From: Piper betle
Taxonomy: Eukaryota > Streptophyta > Magnoliopsida > Piperales > Piperaceae
Reading direction: 5' to 3'
NCBI GenBank assembly: GCA_033002965.1
Contig: JAURVB010013165.1
Span: 1-64,000 of the forward strand
DNA: 64,000 bases
Position 1 is the stretch's first letter. Each line of letters opens with the position of its first letter. A program made the translations under genes and the position numbers. Shown here in pieces: positions 12,026-23,500 of this stretch. Under the pieces are notes generated by a model. That model was not told the DNA's origin. It made no database searches and saw only the letters and a program-made list of their open reading frames with translations.

Positions 12026-12715
12026 AGGGTTGCTGCAATGCGCTGCAGCCCATTTGCAGCGCATTGCAGCGCACGGCCCGTGGGCTGTTGGATGAAAATC
12101 CAATGGCCCACGGGCCTCAATCCATAGCCCCACCCGCCGACCCGCCTAACCCACGTCCGACCCGCCCGCCCGACAGTGCCGCCCGCCGACCCTGCCTGCC
12201 GCCCTGTGGCCAACCACCCCCGCCGTGGCTCCCCCGAACAGCGCCGCCCGCTCGACCCCGCCGCCGCCCTGCAACCGACCCCCCGCCGCCGCGGCTTCCC
12301 TGGCAAGCACCGCCCGCGGCCCTGCGCCCGGCCCCCCACCGCGACCGACAAGCCCACCACCCCACCGCAGCCCACCGGCCCGCCCCAAGCCGTGGCGACC
12401 CCCCCCTCCCCCCGCCGTAGCCCCCCAAGCCGCCCGCCCCTCCGACGCGGCCTCGAGCGCAGGGCCACGGGCGGCGCTTGCCAGGGAAGCCGCGGCGGCG
12501 GGGGTCGGTCACATGACGGCAGCAGGGTCGAGCGGGCGGCGCTGTCGGGTGGGCGGCATCGGACGGGCAGCGGGCTCGGGCATCCGGGCAATCGGATGGA
12601 GTTAGACGGGTCGGACGGATTGGGTGTGGACTTGAGGCCCGTGGGCCGTTGGATTTTTATCCAACGGCCCACGGGCCGTGCGTTGCAAAAATGCTACAGC
12701 GCACTGCAGCATTTA
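12026..12715. mobile_element. G+C-rich foldback element between (TA)n tracts
   Basis: A ~690-bp element lies between (TA)n runs on both sides (about 12005-12025 and 12720-12738). Its ends are inverted repeats: the left end GCTGCAATGCGCTGCAG pairs with the right-end complement GCTGCAGTGCGCTGTAG. CGGCCCGTGGGC, TTGGAT and AATCCAA, and GCCCACGGGCC occur at both ends, and each end also contains its own small palindrome. The inverted similarity continues inward: CTTGCCAGGGAAGCCGCGGC on the plus strand near 12477 is the complement of sequence near 12290-12312. Most of the element can therefore fold back on itself. No transposase is encoded. Rice Micron elements also insert into TA microsatellites; whether this belongs with them is open. 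Confidence 0.75.
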
Positions 12716-12829
12716 TGTGTATATATATATATATATATCCGGGGAGAGTGAATACTTGTTTTGTTTATATTTATTATATACGTTTTGTTGCTGCTGTTTA
12801 CATATTGAAGGTCTATGCTACACACGTTT

Positions 12830-13287
12830 TTAACGGGAGATTTCAATGGCTTTCACCTTTGGTTTCTTGACATCCTTGGGCGATAAGCACCCCATTCTCC
12901 ATCCCCGCCTTCATCTCTTCCATCTTCACATTCTCCGGCAACCTGAACCTGCGCAGGAACGTACCGCTGCTCCTCTCCACCCGGTGCCAGTTCTCGTTCT
13001 TCTCCTCTTTGTCGCCGCTCCTCCCGCCGCTGATCTGCCCTCCCCTCCTCCACCTCCACTTTGATGTCCTCCTTCTTCAACCCCGGCAAGTCAACTTTGA
13101 AGACATGGGCCTCCGGGGTCTCCTTCCAGTCGACCCTGGTGGTTGCAATCGCCTTTGCCTCGTTACCAATTTCGGAGGTAAGGAGGGAAGGGACAAGGGG
13201 GAAATCACGGGTGTGGTCCCAAACGTCTGAGAAGAACGGGTGGAAGACGTTGTTTCGTCCACCGAAGAAGCTCGGGACGATCGACAT
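12830..13287 (-). pseudogene. Class I small heat-shock protein pseudogene (HSP17/18 type)
   Basis: Class I cytosolic small heat-shock proteins are ~150-160-residue chaperones with an alpha-crystallin domain and a C-terminal I-x-I motif. From an ATG at 13287 the minus strand reads [10 protein letters not shown], then [20 protein letters not shown] and [11 protein letters not shown], all class I signatures. At about 13039 roughly 5 bp are missing compared with the family, and the frame shifts. The next frame carries [20 protein letters not shown] and MENGVL (the GVL end of the alpha-crystallin domain). A second frame break at about 12876-12885 precedes [14 protein letters not shown] with the IEI motif and a TAA at 12830-12832. 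The gene is intronless, as is usual. Without the breaks its length would fit the family. Product loss is inferred from the two breaks; a sequencing error is possible for either one. Confidence 0.88.
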
Positions 13288-15365
13288 TCTGAGCTCAAAC
13301 AGGCACAAGAAGGATGATTTCTGCTTGCAGAAGGATTGGAATGCTATAAAACTGGCGGGAAGGAGGGAATGCGAGGGAGGTATTTATAGGGATTGTTGAG
13401 AACAATCTAGGTTGGTCGTGATAGTTCTTGGATCTTTAGTTAGGGCTACGAGTGGAGTTTGAGTTATAATCGAGTTAAATCGAGTCAAATACGACCTTGC
13501 TAAAACTCAGCTTGTAATATTCGAGTTCGAACTCCAACATTTAAATATCGAGTTTCGAGTCAAGTCAAGCAGAACAGAACGTTAAATGCTCATGAACTGG
13601 CTCGCTCAATTAGCAACGCTACCGTCAGGTTCGGGTACAAAGTGAAACTCTTGCATACTACCCTTAGCATTTTTGCCGAGTTGAAGGGCCTTGGATCATG
13701 GATTTGGGAGCATTTCATGCTAATTAGATTTGATATTTTATTGGATGAGAATTTGTTTATAGATCACAAGTTGAATCGATGTTCAAAGATTTGCCATGAG
13801 ATTTTCAGTATAAATGAATACTCATATATATGTTACTGCTTAAAAAAAATGTCAGTGCTTTATTAGATCTTACTCTTTATTAAATTTTGCAGCTTTATCA
13901 GTTGCTAAGTCTTAAAATAAATTTAGACTGCTTATTATACGTACAACCCGTCTCGTATAATAATTGTCATCTGACCTCATTCTAGATATAAGGCTAGTAA
14001 GATTATTAGCACTTCAAGCCTTTGTCCCACATCATAGCCCTTTATTAAGTTTTATATTTTGAAGGTACTCACTGTAGTTGTAAAAATCAAAATCAGATGT
14101 TAAATTAGATTTGAATAGAGTCATTAAATCAAACTAATTCATTAAAAATCGTACAAGAATTGGTTCACATGAATCGGTCATTGATTTCTTCCCATGTCCC
14201 CAGCATCATTTTAGAACACTTTATTAGATTATTTTTAGTTATATTTGATTTTATTATATTTTATTATATTATATTTTATATTTTTAGAATTTATTTTATT
14301 ATTATTGACTCGTGTAAAGAGTGAGTCAATTTTTATTACTTAAACTACCCCTCGTTCTTTTCTACCTTTTCCCATCTCCCCCCACCAGATCTCCTCTACC
14401 CCATGCCGCCCACCGCCCGCCACTTGCCACCCGCCGCCCGCTAAGCCTCATGCCTTCCCACCCCTGTCTCCCCCGCCTGCCCCAGTCTCTCCCCCTTTTG
14501 CCCCATACACCCCCCCCCCCTTGCACCAGATCTCCTACCTTACCTAAATCGGCTGATTCTTACCGTTGTGGATTGAAGTGAGAATCGGGTCAGATCAGTT
14601 TGAATTGGTCAATTCTTGGTTCGATTTTTTACCCTAACGATCTCCTGTATTTTGACTTAATTTTGCACCAAGCCGAGTTAAATCGGCTAATTTCGAGAAA
14701 TCGACCGATTTTTGCAATTGTGGTACCCAATAAATGTAATCATGGCTGGCTGCCATATGCTATTAAAATTACGCCCTTGGGTGCAGCAAAAATGAGTAAG
14801 GCATTTGAGGAGATATATAGCCAATCTTACATAGTAGTCACAATTCAATCTTGTTCAAATGTGAGGTTGGGACTAAAAAATCACAAAGCCGTGCATCATA
14901 TACCACATATATTTTAACACCATATCCTTAAAATAAGACTCTTATTAGAATTATAAAATTGCACTTTTACATTACACTGAAATCCATATTGTAGAAAAAA
15001 ATAAAAAACAATTTGCACATTAAACAATGCAAGATATTTAGAAGTAGGCCATGAGACCGAGAAAAATATAACCGTCATAAATAATTTGTGTTTTTATGAT
15101 TTAACCACAAATATTGGAATGGTCATGTAGAATGACATCATATCTATGTCGCTGATCTCATTGTAGAAGAAAAAGAATAAGAAGAATATTGAGAATTATA
15201 AGATGCTCGAAATAGAATTGGAAACAAAAAAAATTGTAACCAGCCAAAAATAAAAGTTCATAATATTAATACTATATTTAAAATAAGACTTTTATTGAAT
15301 TTTGGAGTTAGGCTAGAAAATGAATCGAGTCTATTATCGGTACTAATTATTATTCCTGCTTGGTA
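13288..15365. other. Spacer with degenerate repeat fragments
   Basis: After the sHSP leader, 13440-13640 is dense in CGAGTT/CGAGTC words, as seen in decayed plant transposons. The stretch at 14220-14340 is AT-rich and contains GACTCG...GAGTCAA, followed by a C-rich block at 14345-14535, in the same order as the LTR A 5' region; it may be a decayed A fragment. I see no supported gene. The remaining open frames are short and compositionally biased. Confidence 0.45.
13382..13389 (-). promoter_or_regulatory. TATA box of the sHSP pseudogene
   Basis: Read on the minus strand the sequence is CCTATAAATA, about 95 bp upstream of the sHSP ATG. That spacing leaves a 5' leader of ordinary length. Further upstream (13391-13440) only imperfect heat-shock-element modules (GTTCTCAAC, AGAAC) can be seen. 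The promoter shape suggests the locus was a genomic gene copy and not a processed retrocopy. Confidence 0.5.
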
Positions 15366-18300
15366 TGTAAAACCCGCGATCTAAGTTAAGGTTTTATGCT
15401 TATGAACCGATCGGTTCAACCATTAGTTCGAGTCTAGTTAGTTTCAGAACACATGTACTGAGTCAATGCCGGTCATGTGTATGAGCCATGAGGGTCATGT
15501 GTACTCAAGTATATAATGATAACGTTATGAATATAGTAGAAAAGAATGAGTTATCTGAATATATGAGAATATGCCAGTTTATTTTTTATATTTATATATA
15601 TAGTGGATCTTAAAATTAGTTTTAGGTCATTTACCCCGTCAACACGCGTTATGGGATAGTTTGGGTGGATTAATAGTCATAGAGTATGTCATTATGATGT
15701 TGTGGCGTGTAATATATTTTATGGTATTTCCCCCTATTTTTTGTATTTTTGTGGGAATTATTACAAACTAGTTATTATTTTGACTAGAGTCAGATACATG
15801 TCAAGTTTTATTTACGATATCGCCACCCAAGTATTTCTTCCTCCCCCAACACCTTCCCCATCCAAACCCTTGCTGCGACCCTCTGCTTGTCGCTACTGCC
15901 AACGCCGCCTTGCCGCCGATCATCGCCGCCAATCCCCGCCGCGGTGTTGCCATGCAGATCTGAGCACCTCCGGCCATTGTCGGGCCTCCACGACACCGGA
16001 TCGCCGCGCCTAGCACCGCACTCGCTTCGTCGATTCCACCGCCAGTGACCGTCGCCGTCACCATATAGTGGTCACCTTGACATCTATGACCAACCCACGA
16101 CCTTCACCGACTGAAACGGAGCCCAGCATCGCCCATCCTGGCCGGATCTCCACACCCCACCATGGACAGCCCTGTTTTTGCCCTTTTCCGGTGATCTGCC
16201 ACCTCCACTGATTGTGTCATCATCGTAGATGCGTCGGGCTCGCCGAGCCGGTTCCAACGGTATGCAATACCCTTGCTATTCAGCTAGTAGACGCCGCTGG
16301 CAACTGATGCCGGAAAACAGTTGAAAAGTTGCCGAAAAACCACTGAAACCACCAGAACCTTACCAGAAAACCGGATTCTTTGGAATTCGGTGGATCTTCG
16401 GCGGACCTCATCCAGTCAAGCTCCAAGATGCGCGGCGAAACCTTAGCCGACGCCGATTGTTGACAATGAGAGGTATAATTACCTTCGAGTTAATTATTTA
16501 AAATTGATGATTGTTAGCACAACATGTTAGGATTGATTAATTGTCGTGATAAATGTCTGACTAAGAATGAAGTGATGATTGCATGATGTGATTAATAGTG
16601 AACGAATGTTAAGTGATCTAATGAGGTAAATTGAATCTGAGCATACTCATCACTACAATGTAACTTAGAAAAATACAATAAAATTGGTTTGAATAAGATG
16701 AGTTAGAATTATTTTTACATTGATAATTGTTTGATGGTTGATAGATGTTGTTTGTATTGTGAGTATGTTGATCATGACGAGTTTGATGCATCATTCAGTT
16801 AGCGGGCATTAGCTTCTAGATTTAATGTGTAGGTACGGAGTAGGAGTTCGCCGCCTAGGTGCAAGCACATGCTTAGAGCTTTTACCAGGTCCGTTAGGAC
16901 TCGCTTCTTGTTTTATCTCTATACTCCATCATGTTTTGTTTTTACAGATAAGCGGATGTGTCGAGTAGTAGATTTATTGTATCCCACTTTGTGTAGGACA
17001 TTTAGTTGCACGCTATTTCTAGATTAATAACCCTCGAGGATGAGATCCCTTGAGTTTGTTTTCGAAACTTAGATCCAGCTCACGTTGCCTTCGGGCCTAT
17101 TATATAAATCCATTCCTAGGCCTACACATATAATTTTAACGAGTTTTCAGTGAGATGAAAGATAGGAAAATTGACTTGCATGTACCATGAGCAGATGTCG
17201 TGATAGTCAAAGCAAGCTCTAGATTAGTGAGCGGACTGTTCCATTCTTGAGGGATCTTGACAACTCCGCGTTTGAGTTCCTCACACCCGGAGAACGTAGA
17301 GGTTTACGAATACTATTTAGTACTCCACATTTGAGAGTACTCAGCTTTCGTGCTCAAGGCCAGGAGAATTATGGAGGAAAGGAGAAGGCTTATGATATAC
17401 ATGTAGTCCTGATGGACCAGAGAAAAATGAAATGAGAAAAATGTCGAAAAAGGCATCAGCAAAGCAGACAATTCAGGATGCTACTGGGTCTGTAGCCCAA
17501 TGGCTCCTCAGTAGGTGCCTATCAGAGAGTTCACGAGTAGTATACAAATATTTTTCTTTCGTATGAGAGTTTGCTCTCATAGCCAGTTTATTACTGACGT
17601 GCTTTTATACTATATGTAGGTGATAATTACGAGTTGGATGTGCCAGCCTGGACGAAGGAGCACCGATATCTCTTGCACACACATTAGTCGATAGAGTGGT
17701 TAATATTTTATTTATGATGTTATTATATTGAGAATGATGTAATTAAATGCTAAAACATGGTGATATGATGTGATTAAATGCTAAGACATGATTATGTGAT
17801 GTGAAATACGAATAGACTGCATAGGTGTCGACTAGTTAATATTTTGTTTATGATGTTATTATATTGAAAATGATGTGATTAAATGCTAAGATATGGTGAT
17901 ATGATGTGATTAAATGCTATGATATGATTATGTGATGTGAAATGTGAATAGACTATACAAGTGGGTTAAGACCTAAACTAGTTTATAGCATATTAGATTT
18001 TGTATGAATGAAGTTGTTTGATATTAGATATATATATTTATATATGTTTATTTGAGAGGGTGGCTCCTAATTCCTAATTGTACTTTTAGAGGAGATTTTG
18101 TGTGAATGAAGTTGTTTGATATATATATATATATATATATATATTTATTTATTTATTTGCATATGTTGATTTGGATATTAGGGGAGACTCTGATTTTTTG
18201 TATTGATTTATCGCAATTGTCTCACAATTATCTGAATTTTTGTATTGATTTATTGCAATTGTCATTTGTGTGTATATTAATTTGCATATCATTTATGTAG

Positions 18301-18426
18301 TATTATGTTAGGGTTTTGTGTCATTAGTGTGTAAATTAGTTTGCTATCATCAATGTTTGCATGTTAGGCTTAATGGGCCCCTAAAAGAACTTATAACAAG
18401 TGTCACGGGTTGCAACCAGTGTTACA
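15366..18426 (+). mobile_element. LTR A copy, 3' end uncertain
   Basis: The copy starts TGTAAAACCCGCGATCTAAG and follows the family A order: the TGAGCCATGAGGGTCATG block, a G+C-rich region with CGCCGCCTTGCCGCCGAT, the TTAGCGGGCATTAG block, GAGGATGAGATCCCTTGAG, CGGACTGTTCCATTC, and GAGAGTTTGCTCTCAT. The usual terminal sequence is not recognisable. A TGTTACA at 18420-18426 is a plausible but unproven end, and no target duplication of the left flank TGGTA was found. The copy contains internal tandem duplications near its 3' end. Confidence 0.75.
17688..17960 (+). repeat. Two tandem copies of ~139 bp inside LTR A
   Basis: Copy 1 (17688-17826) and copy 2 (17827-17960) share GTTAATATTTT.TTTATGATG, TTATTATATTGA, GATATGATGTGATTAAATGC and GATTATGTGATGTGAAAT. 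Each copy itself contains a smaller repeat around TGATTAAATGCTA. Other family A LTRs in this window have a single version. Confidence 0.8.
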
Positions 18427-19860
18427 GGTCTCTCTTCATTTAAAAATTAGCCCAAAGAATTAAATTTTCCCATTAGTTTATGTACAAGTCACCAATACCA
18501 TGATGTGAGATCAATCTAACAATGTACACCTCAAGTAATTTAATTTATTTCTATTTTACGTTTACTTTTCTTATCAATCAAATTACTAGGTCCGTCAGAT
18601 AATTATTTCTTTTGTTTTCATTTAACTATGTCTAATTTGTCTTATGCTTTTTAATTTTCTTTCCATTTATGTATATGTTTAGGCCATCTACATGATAGGT
18701 TTTCCCTCCATGAAAATCGCAGGAGGAAGAAGGGGCGGTGAACAGAGTGTTCGCGCTAGGACATGGCTTCAATTGCGCCCTTGTGTATCCAAACGGGCCG
18801 AAAACAGAAGCCTGACAGCCGGGTGTCGGGTTTTAGGTGCCCCACAGACTATTTATACGTCTTTTGATTGATTTTTGTTGAGAGATGGATTAGAAAGGTG
18901 GTTATAGGGTTTTGGACGTGTGAGATGAGAAAGAAACCTTTTGGTTGTGAGCAAAAGAGTCGTTTTTGGATTGGGATCGATTAGATCATCGAGTTCTACG
19001 TCAAAATTTTTCTTCGTTGTGATCAACACTAGTAGGCTTGTTTCAATTTTTTCTACCCTTAATTAATTAATTTTGGATCCATCATGATAGGAGATTGGAT
19101 AATTGATCTGTGTTTGAGAGTGGTTTCACTTAGATTTATTTAGAGTGTTTTGTTAGGGTGTGAACTTGTGAGAAATTTGTTTCTCAGAAATGCCTTGTAA
19201 ATTGATTATATTATAATGAAAGGTTTTGACAAGCGATTGCCTTGTGTGTTCTCTCTTTATTCGTCTATGATTTGTAGTAGTTTATTATTGTTTGTTTTTA
19301 TTTTATCCAAACACAACAAGGTTATTGGGATTTGGTGATTGATAAAAATGCCAAAATAGTAGACTATTCCTTTATGTTTTTCTTTATTATAAATGATGCA
19401 AGCTGCAATATTGTACCAATTTTAATATTTCGTAATTTTATCATTAAATTTGTTCATGATAATTAATCATAGCATGACCACTTAAAAGTTTTAAATATTG
19501 TTTTTAATTTGTTTTCTGTAAAATTATTAATATTTAAAATTCATCTGCAACACAGTGGCCCGGTTAACAAGTTCCCGAAAACTCCCGCCATAGGCAAGCT
19601 TAGTCCTTTGCGTCTAATGTTAATTTTGGTGGTCAGAAAAGAATATTTGTGTTTTGTCTTTTTATTACTAAAAATTCCACAATGGGCTAAAAAAATTGAA
19701 AGCTTAATAATGATAATTGTTATGGAGGTTTTGATAAGTCTTAAGGATTTAGAGGCAGTTATAAAAATTATACATGATTTTATTATTGTTTATAGAAATA
19801 ACTACCTCAAATCTCTAAGATTTATGAATAATGTCCTTAAAAGATATCATTGGCCTAGTT
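18427..19860. other. Spacer, possible LTR-like stretch
   Basis: No gene is supported. Around 18700-19250 there is a candidate TATA box (CTATTTATACG near 18847). Downstream is a transcript-like region ending in TTATATTATAATGAAAGG. This resembles the R/U5 part of a plant LTR, but no terminal repeat or duplicated target site was found. The open frame at 19509-19862 has no recognisable domain. Confidence 0.35.
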
Positions 19861-20278
19861 GAAATAGTAGTACATCAATGGGTTATCATCAGCACAAACG
19901 TCAAATGAATTTTTTGTGCTCGGTCAAAAATATATCACAGGTAGCCATTTGATCTTCTTGCAAAGTAGTTTTCTTGTTCCTTACTTTACCTTACCTTGAG
20001 ATTTCGAAGCGTTCAATCAGAGGCTGCCATCTCTGATTGGGCATTTCGCCAGCTGAAATAGTGCGTTAATTGGTTATCATCGGCTGAAATATCTAATGAA
20101 ATATTTTGCTTGCAAGTATTGAGAGCTCATTTATTTTAAGGGCTTCTATTTGTGATCAGTGACAATATATGCTATATGCAGTCATTTAATCTTCTTGCGA
20201 AGTCGTCTCCTTATTCCTTTCTTTACCGGAGACCACTGCCTCTGATTGGACATTTGGCCAGCTCCCTTTCCGCGCGCC
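19861..20278. repeat. Tandem duplication of ~200 bp downstream of HCC2
   Basis: Copy 1 (19861-20055) and copy 2 (20056-20278) both begin GAAATAGT and share GGTTATCATC, ATTTGATCTTCTTGC.AAGT or ATTTAATCTTCTTGCGAAGT, CTCTGATTGG and ATTT.GCCAGCT. The copies are clearly diverged. They lie just beyond the 3' end of HCC2 and may overlap its 3' flank. Confidence 0.7.
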
Positions 20279-20543
20279 AAAAAAATTTCATTTCAAAAGA
20301 ATTAAAAAAATAAATCTTTATCGTAAAAAAATGCCTTTCTTACACCTACACTCCATCTAGGCTCGGGGCTAGCATTTCCATTCATTGATGGAGTGTCCAT
20401 GCGCACAGTTTGATCAAGAGAAAAACCTTCAATTTCATCATTGTATCTCGGAACCTGAAATATCTACGTTGTATAGAATGCCACTCTTTAATATCAAAAA
20501 AAGGATTCAGTTGCAACCGCTTGCCTCATGGATCAACAAAAAA

Positions 20544-23500
20544 TCACATATTGTCAAATGTTAGACCGTCCGATCTGTGCTGTAAACCATCTATGTTAAC
20601 CTTGTTTTTCTCCTGACCACAGATCTTCCTCGTTTCTTCCCATATCCCATCACATAACTGCTTTGCATCATACATTACCGTGAAACACTTGACAATTTCT
20701 AGAGATGGATCAAGAAGGTACCTGCAAAGCAATTTCAACAGTCAAGCGCTTTGACATAAGATGACTGGCTATTAATAGATTTAACACTGAGAATTCGAAG
20801 TCTTACATGTTATTAGAAGATTCTATAAGATAGTCCCCAGAGTCTTCATCTACCTTCCTAAAGAATACTCGATATTCTCGTGCAACCTGTCTTATTGCAT
20901 CTACAGAACCTGTTAAACCCATTATTCTTGGGTCGAACTCTGCAAAGATATTTAAATGCAGATGACAGTTAAGAGCTAACTAATAGTACCCAGTTGATGC
21001 TTGAAAAGAACAGAAAAGAAAAGGGAAAAGAAGAAGAAGAAGAAGATAAAGAATAACTAGCAAGTCTGACGAGACATTGCACCTCTGAGGTATGCTGTAA
21101 TATGGGTAGGATTGTCTCTCATGGGATCAATGGAAATAAAGACCGCTTTAATCTTCATGGTATGTTTGGATTCTAAGTGGTAGAGATAGAAAGCAATCAG
21201 TTCAATGGAGCAATTTTTAGTAGTTCACATGAAGAAATATTTACTCTACAACAGAGAGCAACATTATTAAGTTAGAACGTATAAATCAAGACCTAGCATG
21301 TTAATTGCTTCAGCCATCTTTTGGAGTTCCTCGGGACCCACATCAGGAGACGAAGTGTAACCAAAATACAAGAGACTCCAACTTCCACAGAGTTCAGACT
21401 CAGTTACTACACCATGATCAGCACTAATGAGCCTAAATGGACCTCCAAATGCCGGCTTATCCGCAAGTCCCTTTCTCTTCTTGGCTTCTTCAAGGGATTC
21501 TGACCCTGTTGAAAAGTGTGGAGAAATGGTAAAAAAAGTTCTAGAAAGGAGGTACTATACATTAAATTGTAATACATATATTGGCAGATTTAATCATCAA
21601 GGAGGTATGACAACTGTATTACGCAATAAACAAATAAAATACCATTAAGGCTCATTAAGCAGCATTCAGGGCACTCATGGCGCTGTCAAAGAATCTTATT
21701 TTGACTCAAGGACATCCCTAATTGAAGTGGCTGTAGAGTCAGAAAAACAGAATCTACTCCAAAGAATAGTTTTATAAAGATTATAGAAGTAGACTCTTCT
21801 ATTAATGAAAAATAGTATAGTTAATTTCCTCATGAAAAAGACCATAGGCTCTCATCATCAAACAGTTTCCTAGCACTGTTGAGTCAAGGAAGAAAGCCAC
21901 GCAATTCTCTTTGCTTAATTGAAACGAAGCCAAAACTTTGCAGTCATAATCATAAGGTTTGTTTCTTGAAAATATAAGATTACATCCTTAGTATTTGTTC
22001 GTACCCAAGATAAGATCTCTTCACTGCCAAAAAGACCTGAGTCTAAACCACTGCTACTGCATTTTCGTATAGCATAATTGTGACAGCCTAATATACAAAG
22101 AAAGCTTGATTTATGAGAATGTCACATTTGATCAATTTTACATTTTTGACATTTTTCATTGGTTTTATTTTTTTATTTAATAGGATATAAAGGTAAATAG
22201 TATTTCGTTAATCCCTCGTCTTCTCATAGATATAAATTTTCCTACTAAATTCTTCTGATTTTAAGAAAGTCAATTTCATATTTTTGATCATCTATCATCT
22301 TATCAACATACTTTTAACGTTATTCATTTCAACAATAATTTTGCAGAATTTTATCTTTAACTTGAAAGATTTATACTAGTCACAAAGCACATCTAAGGCT
22401 TGTTTGACTAATTCATGTTATAGCCTATACTTGTCCAGCTTCTCATGTTCTCACTAACTCAGTGAGCTCAGTCTCATATATTTCTTTGTTTCTAACTTAA
22501 CACCTACATTATTTTGTGTTGGCCTTTTGATTATTAAAAATCCAATAATTTAAGTCCTTAGAATTTAATTTTATCAAAAATATTCTAATAGCAAACTTTT
22601 ATACTTTTCACCATTTCCATCATCATGTACACATTATTTTGGCTACTTTAGGGTGAACGGATCAATTTTAATCTAGAGATGAATCCAATAAGAATATGGT
22701 GATTAGTGGATAATTGAATATAAATAGTAACATGTTTGCACTCAAAAACTTCTCTAAAAAAATAATCCTCTAATAAGAAGATACTAAAATGAGACACTAA
22801 CATAATCATCAAATGCACAACAAGATAGCATCCTAAATTAGCAATTGTTGCATGATGGTCATATGCCATTAAATTAATGGGGATTTATTATTCGAAAGAC
22901 AATTGCAAAAAGTAAAATCCACCAACAATGGGAAAGGGAAGCAAAGAATGTGCCAGCATGCACCAGAGAATAAGGGTGGTGAAACAAGAATCATTTGAGC
23001 TGAAGAAGCAATTGGAATGAATCATGAGGAACACATATTCTGTGATCATCTTATTCCCACATTTAATACCTATTAGGGTATGATCCTGCTTATTAGTGGG
23101 AATGGACTACAAATCTTCAACTTTAATAAACTACTTTTGAATAGATAACTTAAATATCTCATATTACACTTTGGGTTGGATCATTACAGATGATATTAAA
23201 GCAATCTAGTTCACCGTTATGTGGTAGGCTGGACTATGGACGTTGGCTAGGCTACTTGTCATGAGTGAAGGGTCAAGTACATGAATTCCGAAGATGGACT
23301 TTCCGGAGGTAGGTGGATTGTAATAACCCTAACTTAGTCCCTCATCTAATACCTACTATATAAGATTCAATTTATTAGTGAGAATGAACTATAAATCTTC
23401 AACTTCAGTTAACCGCTTTTGAAGAGATGACAAGGCTTATTAGTTTTCACTTTGGGTTGGGTCGTTATAGATTCACTTATCAACTCTTACTACAATGTTG

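Noticed and set aside
11974..12751. Long open frames on both strands (up to 232 codons)
   Set aside because: They lie in the G+C-rich foldback element, are Pro/Arg/Ala/Gly-rich in every frame, and mirror each other because the DNA is self-complementary. No domain is visible.
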